64,000 bases of DNA from positions 496,001 to 560,000 of the forward strand of contig CAWIMS010000002.1 of NCBI GenBank assembly GCA_963837285.1, written 5' to 3'. The position numbers and the translations under genes are program-made. Positions 32,618 through 41,150 of the stretch are shown in pieces. How positions within the stretch are numbered: position 1 is the stretch's first letter; every line of letters starts with the position of its first letter. Below the pieces are notes generated by a model. The model searched no databases. It saw only the letters and a program-made list of their open reading frames with translations, and was not told the DNA's origin. The stretch is from Planosporangium sp963837285 (lineage in GTDB: Bacteria > Actinomycetota > Actinomycetes > Mycobacteriales > Micromonosporaceae).

Positions 32618-33283
32618 TCAAGAGCTTGACAGATTCGTCAACTGCGCGCTGGCCCCAATGATCGCGCTGACGATCCCCAGCAGGATGCCGATCCCGCCGC
32701 AGATGACCCCGGCGAGTGCCTGGCCACGGTTGCTGGCCTGGCCGGCGGACGCCTTGCGCATGCCGAGAATGCCCAGCACCACACCGGCGACACCGGCGAG
32801 AATGCCGAGGAACGCGCAGCAGGCCACCGGGATCGAAATGATACCGACGATCATGCCGACGAGGCCGAGGGTGTTGTTCTGCTGCGGCGGGACGCCCATC
32901 GGCGCGCCATAGCCGGCCATCGGGTACTGCACGGCGCCGGGGTAGCCCCCCGGATAGTTCGCGCCGGACGTCGGGTACGGGCTGCCGGAGGTGGGCTGGC
33001 CGTACGGGTCCTGGTACACCGGGGGCTGTGGCTGTGCGTAAGGGTCCTGGTACGCCGGGGGCTGTGGCTGTGCGTAAGGGTCCTGGTAGGGCGGAGGCTG
33101 GTACGGCGGCTGCTGGGGCTGCGCGTACGGGTCCTGGTAGGGCGGGGGCTGCGGCGCAGCGTACGGGTCGTGCGGCGGGGGCGCCTGCGGCGGCGGTGGA
33201 TACTGCGGCTGAGCGTACGGATCTGAGTACGGTGGCTGCTGTCCGTATGGGTCCTGGCCGGATCCGGGATAGCCAGGCTGCAT
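32618..33283 (-). CDS. DUF4190-like membrane protein with Tyr/Pro/Gln-rich repeats
   Basis: A 221-residue protein. The first 120 residues are low-complexity repeats of the form YQDPYAQPQPPA, likely disordered and cytoplasmic. Residues about 140-215 have two membrane segments in the DUF4190 pattern (TLGLVGMIVGIISIPVACCA, then a loop GILGMRKASAGQASNRGQ, then ALAGVICGGIGILLGIVSAI). ATG start with AGGAG upstream. The repeat tail may mediate interactions; function unknown. Confidence 0.75.
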   Translation of the reverse strand: MQPGYPGSGQDPYGQQPPYSDPYAQPQYPPPPQAPPPHDPYAAPQPPPYQDPYAQPQQPPYQPPPYQDPYAQPQPPAYQDPYAQPQPPVYQDPYGQPTSGSPYPTSGANYPGGYPGAVQYPMAGYGAPMGVPPQQNNTLGLVGMIVGIISIPVACCAFLGILAGVAGVVLGILGMRKASAGQASNRGQALAGVICGGIGILLGIVSAIIGASAQLTNLSSS

Positions 33284-33355
33284 GACGTTGGCTCCTAGGG
33301 TGGTGTAGGTCCTGATCGGGGGCGTCCCATGAGGGTACCGAGTACCCGCGACCCG

Positions 33356-33646
33356 CTAGCTGTTGCTGCTCAGCGAGCCGAGTCCACCGAGTACCAAGGT
33401 GCCGATGCAGCACAGCACGACGACGCCCCAGAGGCAGATGCCGATGATGATGGCCAGCTTCGACCACCGTTTGGACTCCGCGGCCGCGGTCTGCGCGCCC
33501 GAGTAGTCACCCTGCTGCAACAGGGTGTTGACCTTGGAAGCGTTGACGATGGCCGGGATCGCGAGGGGCCAGAACAGGAAGATCGAGACGATCGACATCG
33601 TCATGTTGTTGTCGATCTGGGGCGGCGGGGGGTAACCGGGCTGCAT
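33356..33646 (-). CDS. CD225/dispanin-family small membrane protein
   Basis: A 96-residue protein with the CD225 pattern: short Pro-rich start, membrane segment SIVSIFLFWPLAIPAIVNAS, the loop KVNTLLQQGDYSGAQTAAAE with SKRWSKLA, and a second segment IIIGICLWGVVVLCCIGTLV. The family is related to eukaryotic interferon-induced transmembrane proteins, but its bacterial role is not known. It belongs to the group of small Pro-rich membrane proteins on this strand between the DUF6350 gene and purN. Confidence 0.8.
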   Translation of the reverse strand: MQPGYPPPPQIDNNMTMSIVSIFLFWPLAIPAIVNASKVNTLLQQGDYSGAQTAAAESKRWSKLAIIIGICLWGVVVLCCIGTLVLGGLGSLSSNS

Positions 33647-33850
33647 ATGTCGCTCCCACGAAATGATCGATCGGATCAGAACGATCGGCAGCGTACTGGT
33701 CGGGGAGAACGAGCGCAGCGGGCTGACCGGGCATATCGGCTACGCGACACTCCAGGTGGCGGGCGGGACGCCACGACTGCCGCACCCACCGGTTAGGGTA
33801 TGCCGCCGGGAGGGTAGCCCGGGTCGAATCTCGACAAGTGAGGAGCAATC

Positions 33851-34453
33851 GTGGCTCGCCTGCTCGTCCTCGTGTCGGGCTCGGGTACCAACTTGCAGGC
33901 GCTGCTGGACGCGAGCGTTGAGCCTGGGTACGGCGCTGACGTGGTCGCGGCCGGCGCGGACCGCGACGGCACCACCGGCCTGGCGCGGGCAGCGGATCGC
34001 GGTGTCCCCACGTTCGTGGTGCGGGTCAAGGACTACGCCAGCCGCGACCAGTGGGACGCCGCGCTGACCGACGTGTGCGCCCGGTACGCTCCTGACCTGG
34101 TGGTTTCCGCGGGCTTCCTGAAGCTGGTCGGGCCACGGTTCCTGGCCGAGTTCGGTGGCCGCTACGTCAACACGCACAACGCGCTGCTGCCGGCGTTCCC
34201 CGGCATCCACGGCCCGCGCGACGCCCTCGCATACGGAGTGAAGGTCGCCGGAGCGACGCTGCACTTCGTCGACGCCGGGGTGGACACCGGGCCGATCATC
34301 GCGCAGGTCAGCGTGCCGGTTCTGGACGACGACGACGAGGACACGCTGACCGAGCGCATCAAGGCGGCGGAGCGGCAGCAGCTCGTGTCGTACGTGGGCC
34401 GTATGGTGCGAGAGGGTTGGACGGTCAACGGAAGAAGGGTCACGGTCCCGTGA
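33851..34453 (+). CDS. purN: Phosphoribosylglycinamide formyltransferase 1
   Basis: A 200-residue GAR transformylase. It uses 10-formyl-tetrahydrofolate to formylate GAR in purine synthesis. N-terminal VLVSGSGTNLQALLDAS binds the phosphate; active-site residues appear as Asn107 and His109 in NTHNALLPAFPG and Asp145 in DAGVDTGPI. Most homologues have NTHPxLLP; here Asn replaces the Pro after the catalytic His, which is unusual but does not remove a catalytic residue. GTG start with GTGAGGAG 5-12 nt upstream. The stop overlaps the purH start (GTGA). Confidence 0.93.
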   Translation: MARLLVLVSGSGTNLQALLDASVEPGYGADVVAAGADRDGTTGLARAADRGVPTFVVRVKDYASRDQWDAALTDVCARYAPDLVVSAGFLKLVGPRFLAEFGGRYVNTHNALLPAFPGIHGPRDALAYGVKVAGATLHFVDAGVDTGPIIAQVSVPVLDDDDEDTLTERIKAAERQQLVSYVGRMVREGWTVNGRRVTVP

Positions 34454-36013
34454 GCGACGAATACCGGCCGATCCGGCGTGCGCTGGTCAGCGTCTACGAC
34501 AAGAGCGGCCTGGACGAGCTGGTCCGCGCGCTCGCCGACGCCGGCGTGGAGATCGTGTCGACCGGGTCGACCGCCAGCCGGATCGAGACCGCCGGGGTGC
34601 CGGTCATCCGGGTCGAGGAGCTGACCGGCTTCCCCGAGTGCCTCGACGGCCGGGTGAAGACGCTGCACCCGCGGGTGCACGCCGGGCTGCTCGCCGACCT
34701 GCGGCTCGACTCGCATTCGGCGCAGCTCGCCGAGCTCGGCGTGGAGCCGTTCGACCTGCTGGTCAGCAACCTCTACCCGTTCAGCGAGACGGTGGCCTCC
34801 GGCGCCGGCGTCGACGCCTGCGTCGAGCAGATCGACATCGGCGGCCCGGCGATGGTGCGCGCCGCCGCCAAGAACCATCCGAGCGTCGCCGTCGTGACGA
34901 CCCCGTCCGCGTACCCGATGGTGGTGGAGGCGTTGCGGGTGGGCGGCTTCACGCTGGAGCAGCGCCGCCGGCTCGCGGCCCGCGCGTTCGCCGACATCGC
35001 GGAGTACGACGTGGCCGTCGCCGCAGTGGACGGCGGCGGCGCTCGTGCCGGCCGACGACGCCGACGGGTGGCCGGCCTTCACCGGCATGGCGCTGCGCCG
35101 GTCGGCGGTGCTGCGGTACGGGGAAAACCCGCACCAGCAGGCCGCGCTCTACGTCGACCCGGCCGCGCCGGCCGGGCTGGCCCAGGCCGAGCAGCTGCAC
35201 GGCAAGGAGATGTCGTACAACAACTACGCCGACGCCGACGCCGCGTGGCGGGCCGCGCACGACTTCGCCGACCCGTGTGTGGCGATCATCAAGCACGCCA
35301 ACCCGTGCGGCATCGCGGTCGGAGCCGACGTGGCCGAGGCGCACCGCAAGGCGCACGCCTGCGACCCGGTGTCCGCGTTCGGCGGGGTCATCGCGGTCAA
35401 CGTGCCGGTCAGCGTCGCCATGGCCGAGCAGGTCGCCGAGATCTTCACCGAGGTGGTCGTCGCACCCGGGTTCGAGGAGGGCGCCGTCGACGTGCTGGCC
35501 GCGAAGAAGAACCTGCGGATCCTCGTCGGCCCGGACTACGCGCCGGCCCCGGCCGAGTTCCGCCAGGTCAGCGGCGGGCTGCTGGTGCAGCTGGCGGACC
35601 GCGTCGACGCGCCCGGCGACGACCCGGCCAACTGGCGGCTGGCCGCCGGCGAGGCGGCCGACGAGGCGACCCTGGCCGACCTGGTCTTCGCCTGGCGGGC
35701 GGTCCGCGCGGTGAAGTCCAACGCGATCCTGCTCGCCGCCGACGGGGCCACCGTCGGGGTCGGCATGGGCCAGGTCAACCGGGTCGACTCGGCCCGGCTG
35801 GCGGTGGCCCGGGCCGGCGACCGGGCGGCCGGATCGGTGGCCGCGAGCGACGCGTACTTCCCGTTCGCCGACGGGTTCAAGGTGCTGGTCGAGGCCGGGG
35901 TGCGCGCGGTGGTGCAGCCGGGTGGCTCGATCCGGGACGAGGAGACGATCGCCGCGGCGAAGGCGGCCGGCGTGACGATGTACCTGACGGGTACACGGCA
36001 CTTCTTTCACTAG
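34450..36013 (+). pseudogene. purH: Bifunctional AICAR formyltransferase/IMP cyclohydrolase, one frameshift as read
   Basis: A protein of about 520 residues split by one phase change near 35027. The N-terminal IMP cyclohydrolase starts (GTG) RRALVSVYDKSGLDELVRAL and has GGRVKTLHP-type sequence DGRVKTLHPRVHAGLL. The C-terminal transformylase contains LRYGENPHQQAALY, IIKHANPCGIAVGA (catalytic Lys-His) and ends MYLTGTRHFFH. Dropping one G in GCAGTGGACG near 35027 restores a single frame with AAWTAAALVPADD at the join. The gene follows purN with a 4-nt overlap. The two reactions complete IMP synthesis; a sequencing insertion is the likeliest cause of the break. Confidence 0.88.
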
Positions 36014-36016
36014 GCT

Positions 36017-36072
36017 CCATGATCACGGAGACTTTTCCGTGTCCAGACACGGAAAAGTCTCCGCGATCATGG
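36017..36072. terminator. CCATGATC-ended hairpin, copy 2 (bidirectional terminator)
   Basis: A nearly perfect 26-bp stem. The arms begin CCATGATCACGGAGACTTTT and end with its near complement finishing CGCGATCATGG; the loop is 4 nt with one mismatch in the stem. It lies exactly between the convergent stops of purH (36013) and the beta-lactamase-like gene (36075). The ends match hairpins at 9954 and 39379. Confidence 0.85.
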
Positions 36073-36074
36073 GA

Positions 36075-37040
36075 TCAAGCCGGGGCGCTGACCTTGGTCG
36101 GGGTCGGGGCGCCGAACAGAGTGGCGACCGCGTCGCTGACCGCCTGTACCCCGTCGTCCAGCGTGCCGGCGGGCGTCAGGCTGTACATGACGACGACCAC
36201 GTACCGCTCGTCCGGCCCGGCGAAGCCGGCGGTGTGCGCGACCCAGTGGTCGCCACCGGGATCGGGTTTCTGCGCCCAGCCGTCCTTGTTGCCCGGACGC
36301 AACTCCGGCCCGAGCGCCAACGTGCCCCAGTGCTGGTTCGAGGCGACGCCGCGGAGCGCGTTGACCAGGTAGGCCCGGTCGTCGGGGTGCAGGCGGCCGC
36401 CCAGCACGTACGTCATCAGGTGGTCGAGGTCTTCGGCGGTGCAGCGCAGGTTGCGCCAGTACGTGTCGGCGCCCTTCACGACGGCGAGGCTGGTCATGCC
36501 GTACCCGGTGCGGAAGTGGTCGAGCATCTTCGGCCCGTCGTACCGCTTCCACAGCGTGTCCGCCGCGTCGTTGGACGAGACCTTGAGCATGTCGGCCATC
36601 GCCGACCGGTCCGAGCTGGTGAGGTGGATCTTGCCGGCCCGCTGGCGTTCGAGCAGCGTCGTGGCGATCGCCACCTTGATCGTGGACGCGGTCCACATCG
36701 GATAGTCGGTCGCGCCGGTCCGCCAGATCGCGCCGGTGACCCGGTCGTGCAGGATGACGCCCATCTGACCGGGGAGTCTCTGCGCGAAGGCGGCGGTCGA
36801 GTCGAACCGGGTCTGCTGCGCGCAGTCCCAGCCGTCTTGCGAGCACGCCGACGCCGACGGCCGCGCTTGCGCCGGATCCTCGGACGGCCCGTTGCTGCCC
36901 GCCGCGGCGAACGCCGAATCGGCCGGCGTCGGGCCGAGCGACCGGTCGCTGGCCGGGGCACCCACCGCCGCCGGGCCGCGGGCACAGCCCGCGAGAGCGA
37001 GCAGCGCGAGGACGATGGTGGCGCAGAGACGGGTACGCAT
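36075..37040 (-). CDS. Class A beta-lactamase-like serine hydrolase, lipoprotein
   Basis: About 321 residues from ATG 37040, with a lipoprotein signal (TIVLALLALAGCARG, lipobox LAGC). The C-terminal domain has the penicillin-interacting fold motifs: SxxK in MWTASTIKVAIA, SxN in KVSSNDAADTL, and a KDG in place of the usual KTG (RPGNKDGWAQK). Absence of a Glu166-type Omega-loop motif that I can see makes true beta-lactamase activity uncertain; a DD-peptidase-like or structural role is as likely. It sits outside the membrane. The start at 37052 (GTG) is an alternative. The gene is convergent with purH. Confidence 0.75.
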   Translation of the reverse strand: MRTRLCATIVLALLALAGCARGPAAVGAPASDRSLGPTPADSAFAAAGSNGPSEDPAQARPSASACSQDGWDCAQQTRFDSTAAFAQRLPGQMGVILHDRVTGAIWRTGATDYPMWTASTIKVAIATTLLERQRAGKIHLTSSDRSAMADMLKVSSNDAADTLWKRYDGPKMLDHFRTGYGMTSLAVVKGADTYWRNLRCTAEDLDHLMTYVLGGRLHPDDRAYLVNALRGVASNQHWGTLALGPELRPGNKDGWAQKPDPGGDHWVAHTAGFAGPDERYVVVVMYSLTPAGTLDDGVQAVSDAVATLFGAPTPTKVSAPA

Positions 37041-37122
37041 GACGTACCGCACGCTACCGGCTCATGGCCCTTCCGCCGCAACCCCGGATTTCCGCGGGCC
37101 GGCCCGCGGGCAGAATGTGGGC

Positions 37123-38292
37123 GTGGATACACGTACCCGGATGGCCTGGTGGTGGCACCGGCAGGGACTGGACGAGACCATCGACACACCAGCACGGGTA
37201 CTGGCCGCGACCGGGTGGGCACGCTCGGTCGGCGGTGCGAACCCGTACCTGAGCCTCTTCGCCCGGGCCGGCACCTCCCGCGCCGACGTCGACGACGCCG
37301 TCCGGACGCTCGACATCCACGAGCTGCCGGCCGCCCGGGGCTGCACGTACGTGGTTGCGGCCGAGCACTTCGCGCTGGCGCTCCAGGTCGGGCGTGGCGC
37401 GCCGGAAGCCGACCTGTCGATGCTGGCGAAGCTCGGCGTGCCGCGCGGCGAGATCGACAAGCTGTGCGCGGCGGTCCTCGACGTCGTCGGCGCGGAGCCG
37501 CTGGACCCGGCCAGGCTCAAGACCCAGCTCGGCGACGCGGTGCGCAACCTCGGCGAGGCCGGGCGCAAGAAAGGGCAGAGCACGACCCTGCCCGCGGCGC
37601 TCGGGCTGTTGCAGGCGGCGGGGGAGATCCGCCGGGTACCCGTGAACGGGCGCCTCGACCAGCAACGGTACGGATACGTGCGGTGGCAGCCGCCCGCTTC
37701 CGGGCGCGACGACGAGGCGGCCCGGGCGGAGCTGGCCCGGCTGTACTTCGGCTGGACCGGGCCGGCGAGCCTGGCGCATTTCCGCTGGTTCAGCGCGTTC
37801 TCGGCAGCCAACGCGAAGGCGGCCGTCGCCGATCTCGGCCTGGTCGACGTGGGCGACGGCCTGCTACTGCCGGCGGAGCTGGTCGACGAGTACGAGGCGT
37901 ACACCGTTCCGGACCGCCCGCGGTACTCGTTGCTGGCCGGCATCGACGCGCTGGTGCTGCTGCGGCGCGACCATCGGGCGCTGCTCGCGCCCGGGGATCA
38001 GGATCGTGCGGTACCGGGGGACAAGCCGCTCGTCGGGCTCGCCGACCTGCCCGACCACCCGATCGTCGACCGGGGCCGGATCGTCGGGCTGTGGCAGTAC
38101 GACGCGGACGCCGAGCGCATCGTGTGGTGGGCGTTCGAGCCGGCCGAGGACGAGTCGGCGCTGCTCGCGGCCGTGGCGCGGACCGAGGCGTACGTGCGGG
38201 ACCAGCTCGGCGACGCGCGGAGCTTCAGCCTCGACAGCCCGAAGTCCCGCGCGCCTAGGCTGGCGGCGCTGCGCTCTGCCCGTACCCAATGA
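37123..38292 (+). CDS. Winged-helix DNA-binding-domain protein (HTH_42 type)
   Basis: A 389-residue protein of the winged helix DNA-binding family related to E. coli YcaQ/Streptomyces AlkX-type DNA glycosylases. GTG 37123 starts DTRTRMAWWWHRQGL; the longer frame upstream is antisense to the lipoprotein gene. Typical features are ARGCTYVVAAEHFALAL, LYFGWTGPASLAHFRWFSAF (Gln/Asp usually seen in glycosylases is not obvious here), LLPAELVDEY and GLWQYDADAERIVWWAFEP. A DNA-repair role is possible by family but not certain. The TGA stop overlaps the repeat at 38291. Confidence 0.7.
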   Translation: MDTRTRMAWWWHRQGLDETIDTPARVLAATGWARSVGGANPYLSLFARAGTSRADVDDAVRTLDIHELPAARGCTYVVAAEHFALALQVGRGAPEADLSMLAKLGVPRGEIDKLCAAVLDVVGAEPLDPARLKTQLGDAVRNLGEAGRKKGQSTTLPAALGLLQAAGEIRRVPVNGRLDQQRYGYVRWQPPASGRDDEAARAELARLYFGWTGPASLAHFRWFSAFSAANAKAAVADLGLVDVGDGLLLPAELVDEYEAYTVPDRPRYSLLAGIDALVLLRRDHRALLAPGDQDRAVPGDKPLVGLADLPDHPIVDRGRIVGLWQYDADAERIVWWAFEPAEDESALLAAVARTEAYVRDQLGDARSFSLDSPKSRAPRLAALRSARTQ

Positions 38293-38365
38293 TCGGCACA
38301 ATTCCCGGGAACTTGTGGCCTCCAAGGGTTGCTTTGACCACAACTTTCCGGAAGTTGTGCCGATC
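38291..38365. repeat. Dual-palindrome intergenic repeat, copy 4
   Basis: GATCGGCACAATTCCCGGG at the left, GGAAGTTGTGCCGATC at the right. It overlaps the stop codon of the winged-helix gene by 2 nt and lies upstream of mdh on the same strand, so it is probably the terminator of the former. Confidence 0.85.
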
Positions 38366-38402
38366 ACGGCGCCCCGCGAGCATTGATCATGAGCGCTCAC
38401 GT

Positions 38403-38408
38403 TATGGT
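38403..38408 (+). promoter_or_regulatory. Probable -10 box for leaderless mdh
   Basis: TATGGT ends 7 nt before the mdh ATG at 38416, the spacing expected for a leaderless transcript. No Shine-Dalgarno sequence precedes the ATG. A -35 box at proper distance is not clear. Confidence 0.5.
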
Positions 38409-38415
38409 GCGAACC

Positions 38416-39366
38416 ATGGGCAAGAAGGTCACTGTCGTCGGAGCCGGCTTCTACGGTTCGACGACCGCGCAGCGGCTGGCTGAGTACGACATCTTCGAGA
38501 CTGTCGTGCTCACTGACATCATCGAGGGCAAGCCGGAAGGTCTGGCGCTGGACATGGGCCAGTCCCGACCGGTCGAGGGCTTCGAGACCAAGATCGTCGG
38601 GCAGACCACCGGGCCCAACGGCGAGGGGTACGAGGTCATCGAAGGCTCCGACATCGTCGTCATCACGGCCGGGCTGGCGCGCAAGCCGGGCATGAGCCGG
38701 ATGGACCTGCTCGAAGTCAACGCCAAGATCGTTCGCCAGGTCGCGGAGAACGTCGCCAAGTACGCGCCGAACGCCGTCGTCATCGTCGTGAGCAACCCGC
38801 TCGACGAGATGACCGCGCTCGCGCAGCTCGCGACCGGCTTCCCGAAGAACCGGGTACTGGGCCAGGCCGGCATCCTCGACAGCGCCCGGTTCACCACGTT
38901 CGTGGCCGACGAGTTGGGCGTGCCGGTCCGCGACGTCACCACGCTGACGCTGGGCTCGCACGGCGACACGATGGTGCCGGTGCCGTCGAAGTCGACCGTC
39001 GGTGGCAAGCCGCTGGCCGAGGTGCTGCCGGCGGACCGGATCGAGGCGCTGGTCGACCGCACCCGCAAGGGCGGCGCCGAGATCGTGGGGCTGTTGAAGA
39101 CCGGTTCGGCGTACTATGCGCCGTCCGCCGCCGCGGCCCGCATGGCGAAGGCGGTCGCCGAGGACTCCGGGGCGGCGCTGCCGGTCTGCGCCTGGGTCGA
39201 GGGCGAGTACGGCATCTCCGGGGTGTACCTCGGCGTGCAGGCCGAGATCGGTGCCACCGGGATCCGCCGGGTCGTCGAGACCGACCTCACCGACACCGAG
39301 AAGTCCGCGCTGCACGAGGCGGCCGAGGCGGTCCGCGCGAAGCAGGCCGACGTCGCAAACCTCTGA
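38416..39366 (+). CDS. mdh: Malate dehydrogenase (LDH-like)
   Basis: A 316-residue NAD-dependent malate dehydrogenase of the LDH-like type. NAD-binding KVTVVGAGFYGSTTAQRLAE, Asp of the ribose in VVLTDIIEGKPEG, substrate Arg residues in GLARKPGMSRMDLL, VVSNPLDEMTALA, catalytic His in TLGSHGDTMVPVPS. Start ATG 38416 fits the family N-terminus (MGKKVTVVGAG); ATG 38383 is upstream in frame but adds a non-conserved stretch. It oxidises malate to oxaloacetate in the TCA cycle, and icd follows, so the two TCA genes are neighbours. A strong hairpin ends the transcript at 39379. Confidence 0.92.
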   Translation: MGKKVTVVGAGFYGSTTAQRLAEYDIFETVVLTDIIEGKPEGLALDMGQSRPVEGFETKIVGQTTGPNGEGYEVIEGSDIVVITAGLARKPGMSRMDLLEVNAKIVRQVAENVAKYAPNAVVIVVSNPLDEMTALAQLATGFPKNRVLGQAGILDSARFTTFVADELGVPVRDVTTLTLGSHGDTMVPVPSKSTVGGKPLAEVLPADRIEALVDRTRKGGAEIVGLLKTGSAYYAPSAAAARMAKAVAEDSGAALPVCAWVEGEYGISGVYLGVQAEIGATGIRRVVETDLTDTEKSALHEAAEAVRAKQADVANL

Positions 39367-39378
39367 GTGACCCGCTTG

Positions 39379-39433
39379 CCATGATCATGAAGGATTCGGC
39401 GTGCTATGTGGCCCGAATCCTTCATGATCATGG
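39379..39433. terminator. CCATGATC-ended hairpin, copy 3 (terminator after mdh)
   Basis: Perfect 21-bp stem: the left arm begins CCATGATCATGAAGGATTC, the right arm ends GAATCCTTCATGATCATGG, 13-nt loop. It starts 13 nt after the mdh stop. No T-run follows. The outer eight bases equal those of the hairpins at 9954 and 36017, while the inner stem differs. Confidence 0.85.
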
Positions 39434-39607
39434 TGTGGTCAGCGCTGGTCGTCGTTGACCGCGAAGCTTGGGGGGTTGGCCGGGTACGAGTTCGGCATCC
39501 GTCGATACTCGTCACGCCGGGGTGACCGCCGCGAGTTCACTTCGGGTACGGGCGGGTGAATCCGAGGGTTAGGGTCGGGGCGGCCCCGGAAACCGGATCC
39601 GGGCATC

Positions 39608-39624
39608 CAGTACGCTCGTACTGT
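39608..39624 (+). promoter_or_regulatory. Palindrome overlapping the probable icd -10 box
   Basis: CAGTACGCTCGTACTG (39608-39623) is a perfect palindrome with 7-bp arms. TACTGT at 39619-39624 is a good -10 hexamer that overlaps its right arm; GAGAGGAG follows about 8 nt downstream and is the icd ribosome-binding site. The overlap suggests an operator for a repressor of icd. This is inference; no cognate regulator is adjacent. Confidence 0.45.
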
Positions 39625-39650
39625 TAGCTACTGAGAGGAGCGCCCGGCCG

Positions 39651-40865
39651 ATGGCCAAGATCAAGGTTGAGAACCCGGTCGTCGAGCTCGACGGCGACGA
39701 GATGACCCGGATCATCTGGAAGCAGATCCGCGACCAGCTGGTCCTGCCGCACCTCGACGTCGAGCTGGAGTACTACGACCTGTCGATCCAGCATCGCGAC
39801 GAGACCGACGACCAGGTGACGGTCGACGCCGCCAACGCGATCAAGCGACACGGGGCCGGCGTCAAGTGCGCCACCATCACGCCGGACGAGGCGCGGGTCG
39901 AGGAGTTCGGCCTGAAGAAGATGTGGCGGTCGCCCAACGGGACGATCCGTAACATCCTCGGCGGCGTGGTGTTCCGCGAGCCGATCATCATGGCCAACGT
40001 GCCCCGGCTGGTCCCCGGCTGGACCAAGCCGATCGTGATCGGCCGTCACGCACACGGCGACCAGTACAAGGCGACCGACTTCGTGGTCCCCGGTCCGGGC
40101 ACACTGACCATCTCGTTCGCTCCGGACGACGGCTCGGCGCCGATGGAGTTCGAGGTGGCGAAGTTCACCGGCGGCGGCATCGCGATGGGGATGTACAACT
40201 TCGACGAGTCGATCCGGGACTTCGCCCGCGCGTCACTCCGGTACGGTCTGGCCCGCAACTACCCGGTGTACCTGTCCACCAAGAACACCATCCTCAAGGC
40301 GTACGACGGGCGCTTCAAGGACCTGTTCGCCGAGGTGTTCGAGGCGGAGTTCGCCGACGAGTTCAAGGCCGCCGGAATCACCTACGAGCACCGGCTGATC
40401 GACGACATGGTCGCCCAGGCGCTGAAGTGGGACGGCGGGTTCGTCTGGGCCTGCAAGAACTACGACGGCGACGTGCAGTCCGACGTGGTCGCGCAGGGCT
40501 TCGGCTCGCTGGGCCTGATGACCTCGGTACTGATGACCCCGGACGGGCGCACGGTCGAGGCGGAGGCGGCGCACGGCACCGTCACCCGGCACTACCGCCA
40601 GTGGCAGAGGGGCGAGAAGACCTCGACGAACCCGATCGCCTCGATCTTCGCGTGGACGCGCGGCATCGCGCACCGCGGAAAGCTCGACGGTACCCCCGCG
40701 GTCACCGACTTCGCCGAGAAGCTGGAGCAGGTCTGCGTCGAGACGGTCGAGGCTGGCCAGATGACCAAGGACCTCGCGCTGCTCATCTCGCGGGACGCGC
40801 CGTGGCTGACGACCGACGAGTTCATGAACGCGCTGGATCAGAACCTGGGCCGCAAGCTCGCCTAG
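39651..40865 (+). CDS. icd: NADP-dependent isocitrate dehydrogenase
   Basis: A 404-residue homodimeric type II (eukaryote-like) isocitrate dehydrogenase. KVENPVVELDGDEMTRIIW at the start, substrate Ser/Arg region KKMWRSPNGTIRNILGG, RHAHGDQYKATDFV, metal-binding Asp residues in HRLIDDMVAQALKWDGG, and NADP-binding EAEAAHGTVTRHYR. It makes 2-oxoglutarate and NADPH in the TCA cycle. ATG 39651 is preceded by GAGAGGAG. It ends 12 nt before a repeat element that carries a T-tract and likely ends transcription. Confidence 0.95.
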   Translation: MAKIKVENPVVELDGDEMTRIIWKQIRDQLVLPHLDVELEYYDLSIQHRDETDDQVTVDAANAIKRHGAGVKCATITPDEARVEEFGLKKMWRSPNGTIRNILGGVVFREPIIMANVPRLVPGWTKPIVIGRHAHGDQYKATDFVVPGPGTLTISFAPDDGSAPMEFEVAKFTGGGIAMGMYNFDESIRDFARASLRYGLARNYPVYLSTKNTILKAYDGRFKDLFAEVFEAEFADEFKAAGITYEHRLIDDMVAQALKWDGGFVWACKNYDGDVQSDVVAQGFGSLGLMTSVLMTPDGRTVEAEAAHGTVTRHYRQWQRGEKTSTNPIASIFAWTRGIAHRGKLDGTPAVTDFAEKLEQVCVETVEAGQMTKDLALLISRDAPWLTTDEFMNALDQNLGRKLA

Positions 40866-40876
40866 CCGTGCGCCAA

Positions 40877-40950
40877 GATCGGCACAACTTCCCGGAACCA
40901 GTGGCCTCGCGACCCCGCTGAGGCAACAACTTCCGGGAAGTTGTGGCGAT
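40877..40950. repeat. Dual-palindrome intergenic repeat, copy 5
   Basis: GATCGGCACAACTTCCCGG at the left with a decayed left palindrome (GAACCAGTGG). The intact right palindrome CAACTTCCGGGAAGTTGTGG is followed by CGATTTTTCG, whose run of five T makes this copy a textbook intrinsic terminator for icd. Confidence 0.85.
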
Positions 40951-41110
40951 TTTTCGTTGCGTTACTGCGGCCGGCGATGGCTCGTTGGATCATTCGTGGG
41001 CCTGGCGCGATCAGCGTCCACGACGGATGTACGCGGGCAGGTCCCCACCACGGCAGGCGCCACGGTGTGCCCGGTGCATTCGATGGCGAAATGCCTGCGT
41101 CCCTTCCCAG

Positions 41111-41136
41111 CGGGGCCCGGCCCAGACCGGGCCCCG
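41111..41136 (-). terminator. Terminator after the alpha/beta hydrolase gene
   Basis: Perfect 10-bp stem CGGGGCCCGG (41111-41120) and CCGGGCCCCG (41127-41136) with a 6-nt loop, 15 nt beyond the hydrolase stop. The 40951-41110 stretch between this and the icd repeat shows no gene. Confidence 0.65.
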
Positions 41137-41150
41137 TAACCCTCCGCGGG

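Noticed and set aside
33647..33850. tRNA or small RNA between the CD225 gene and purN
   Set aside because: GATCGATC-type short palindromes are present, but no cloverleaf or T-arm sequence can be formed.
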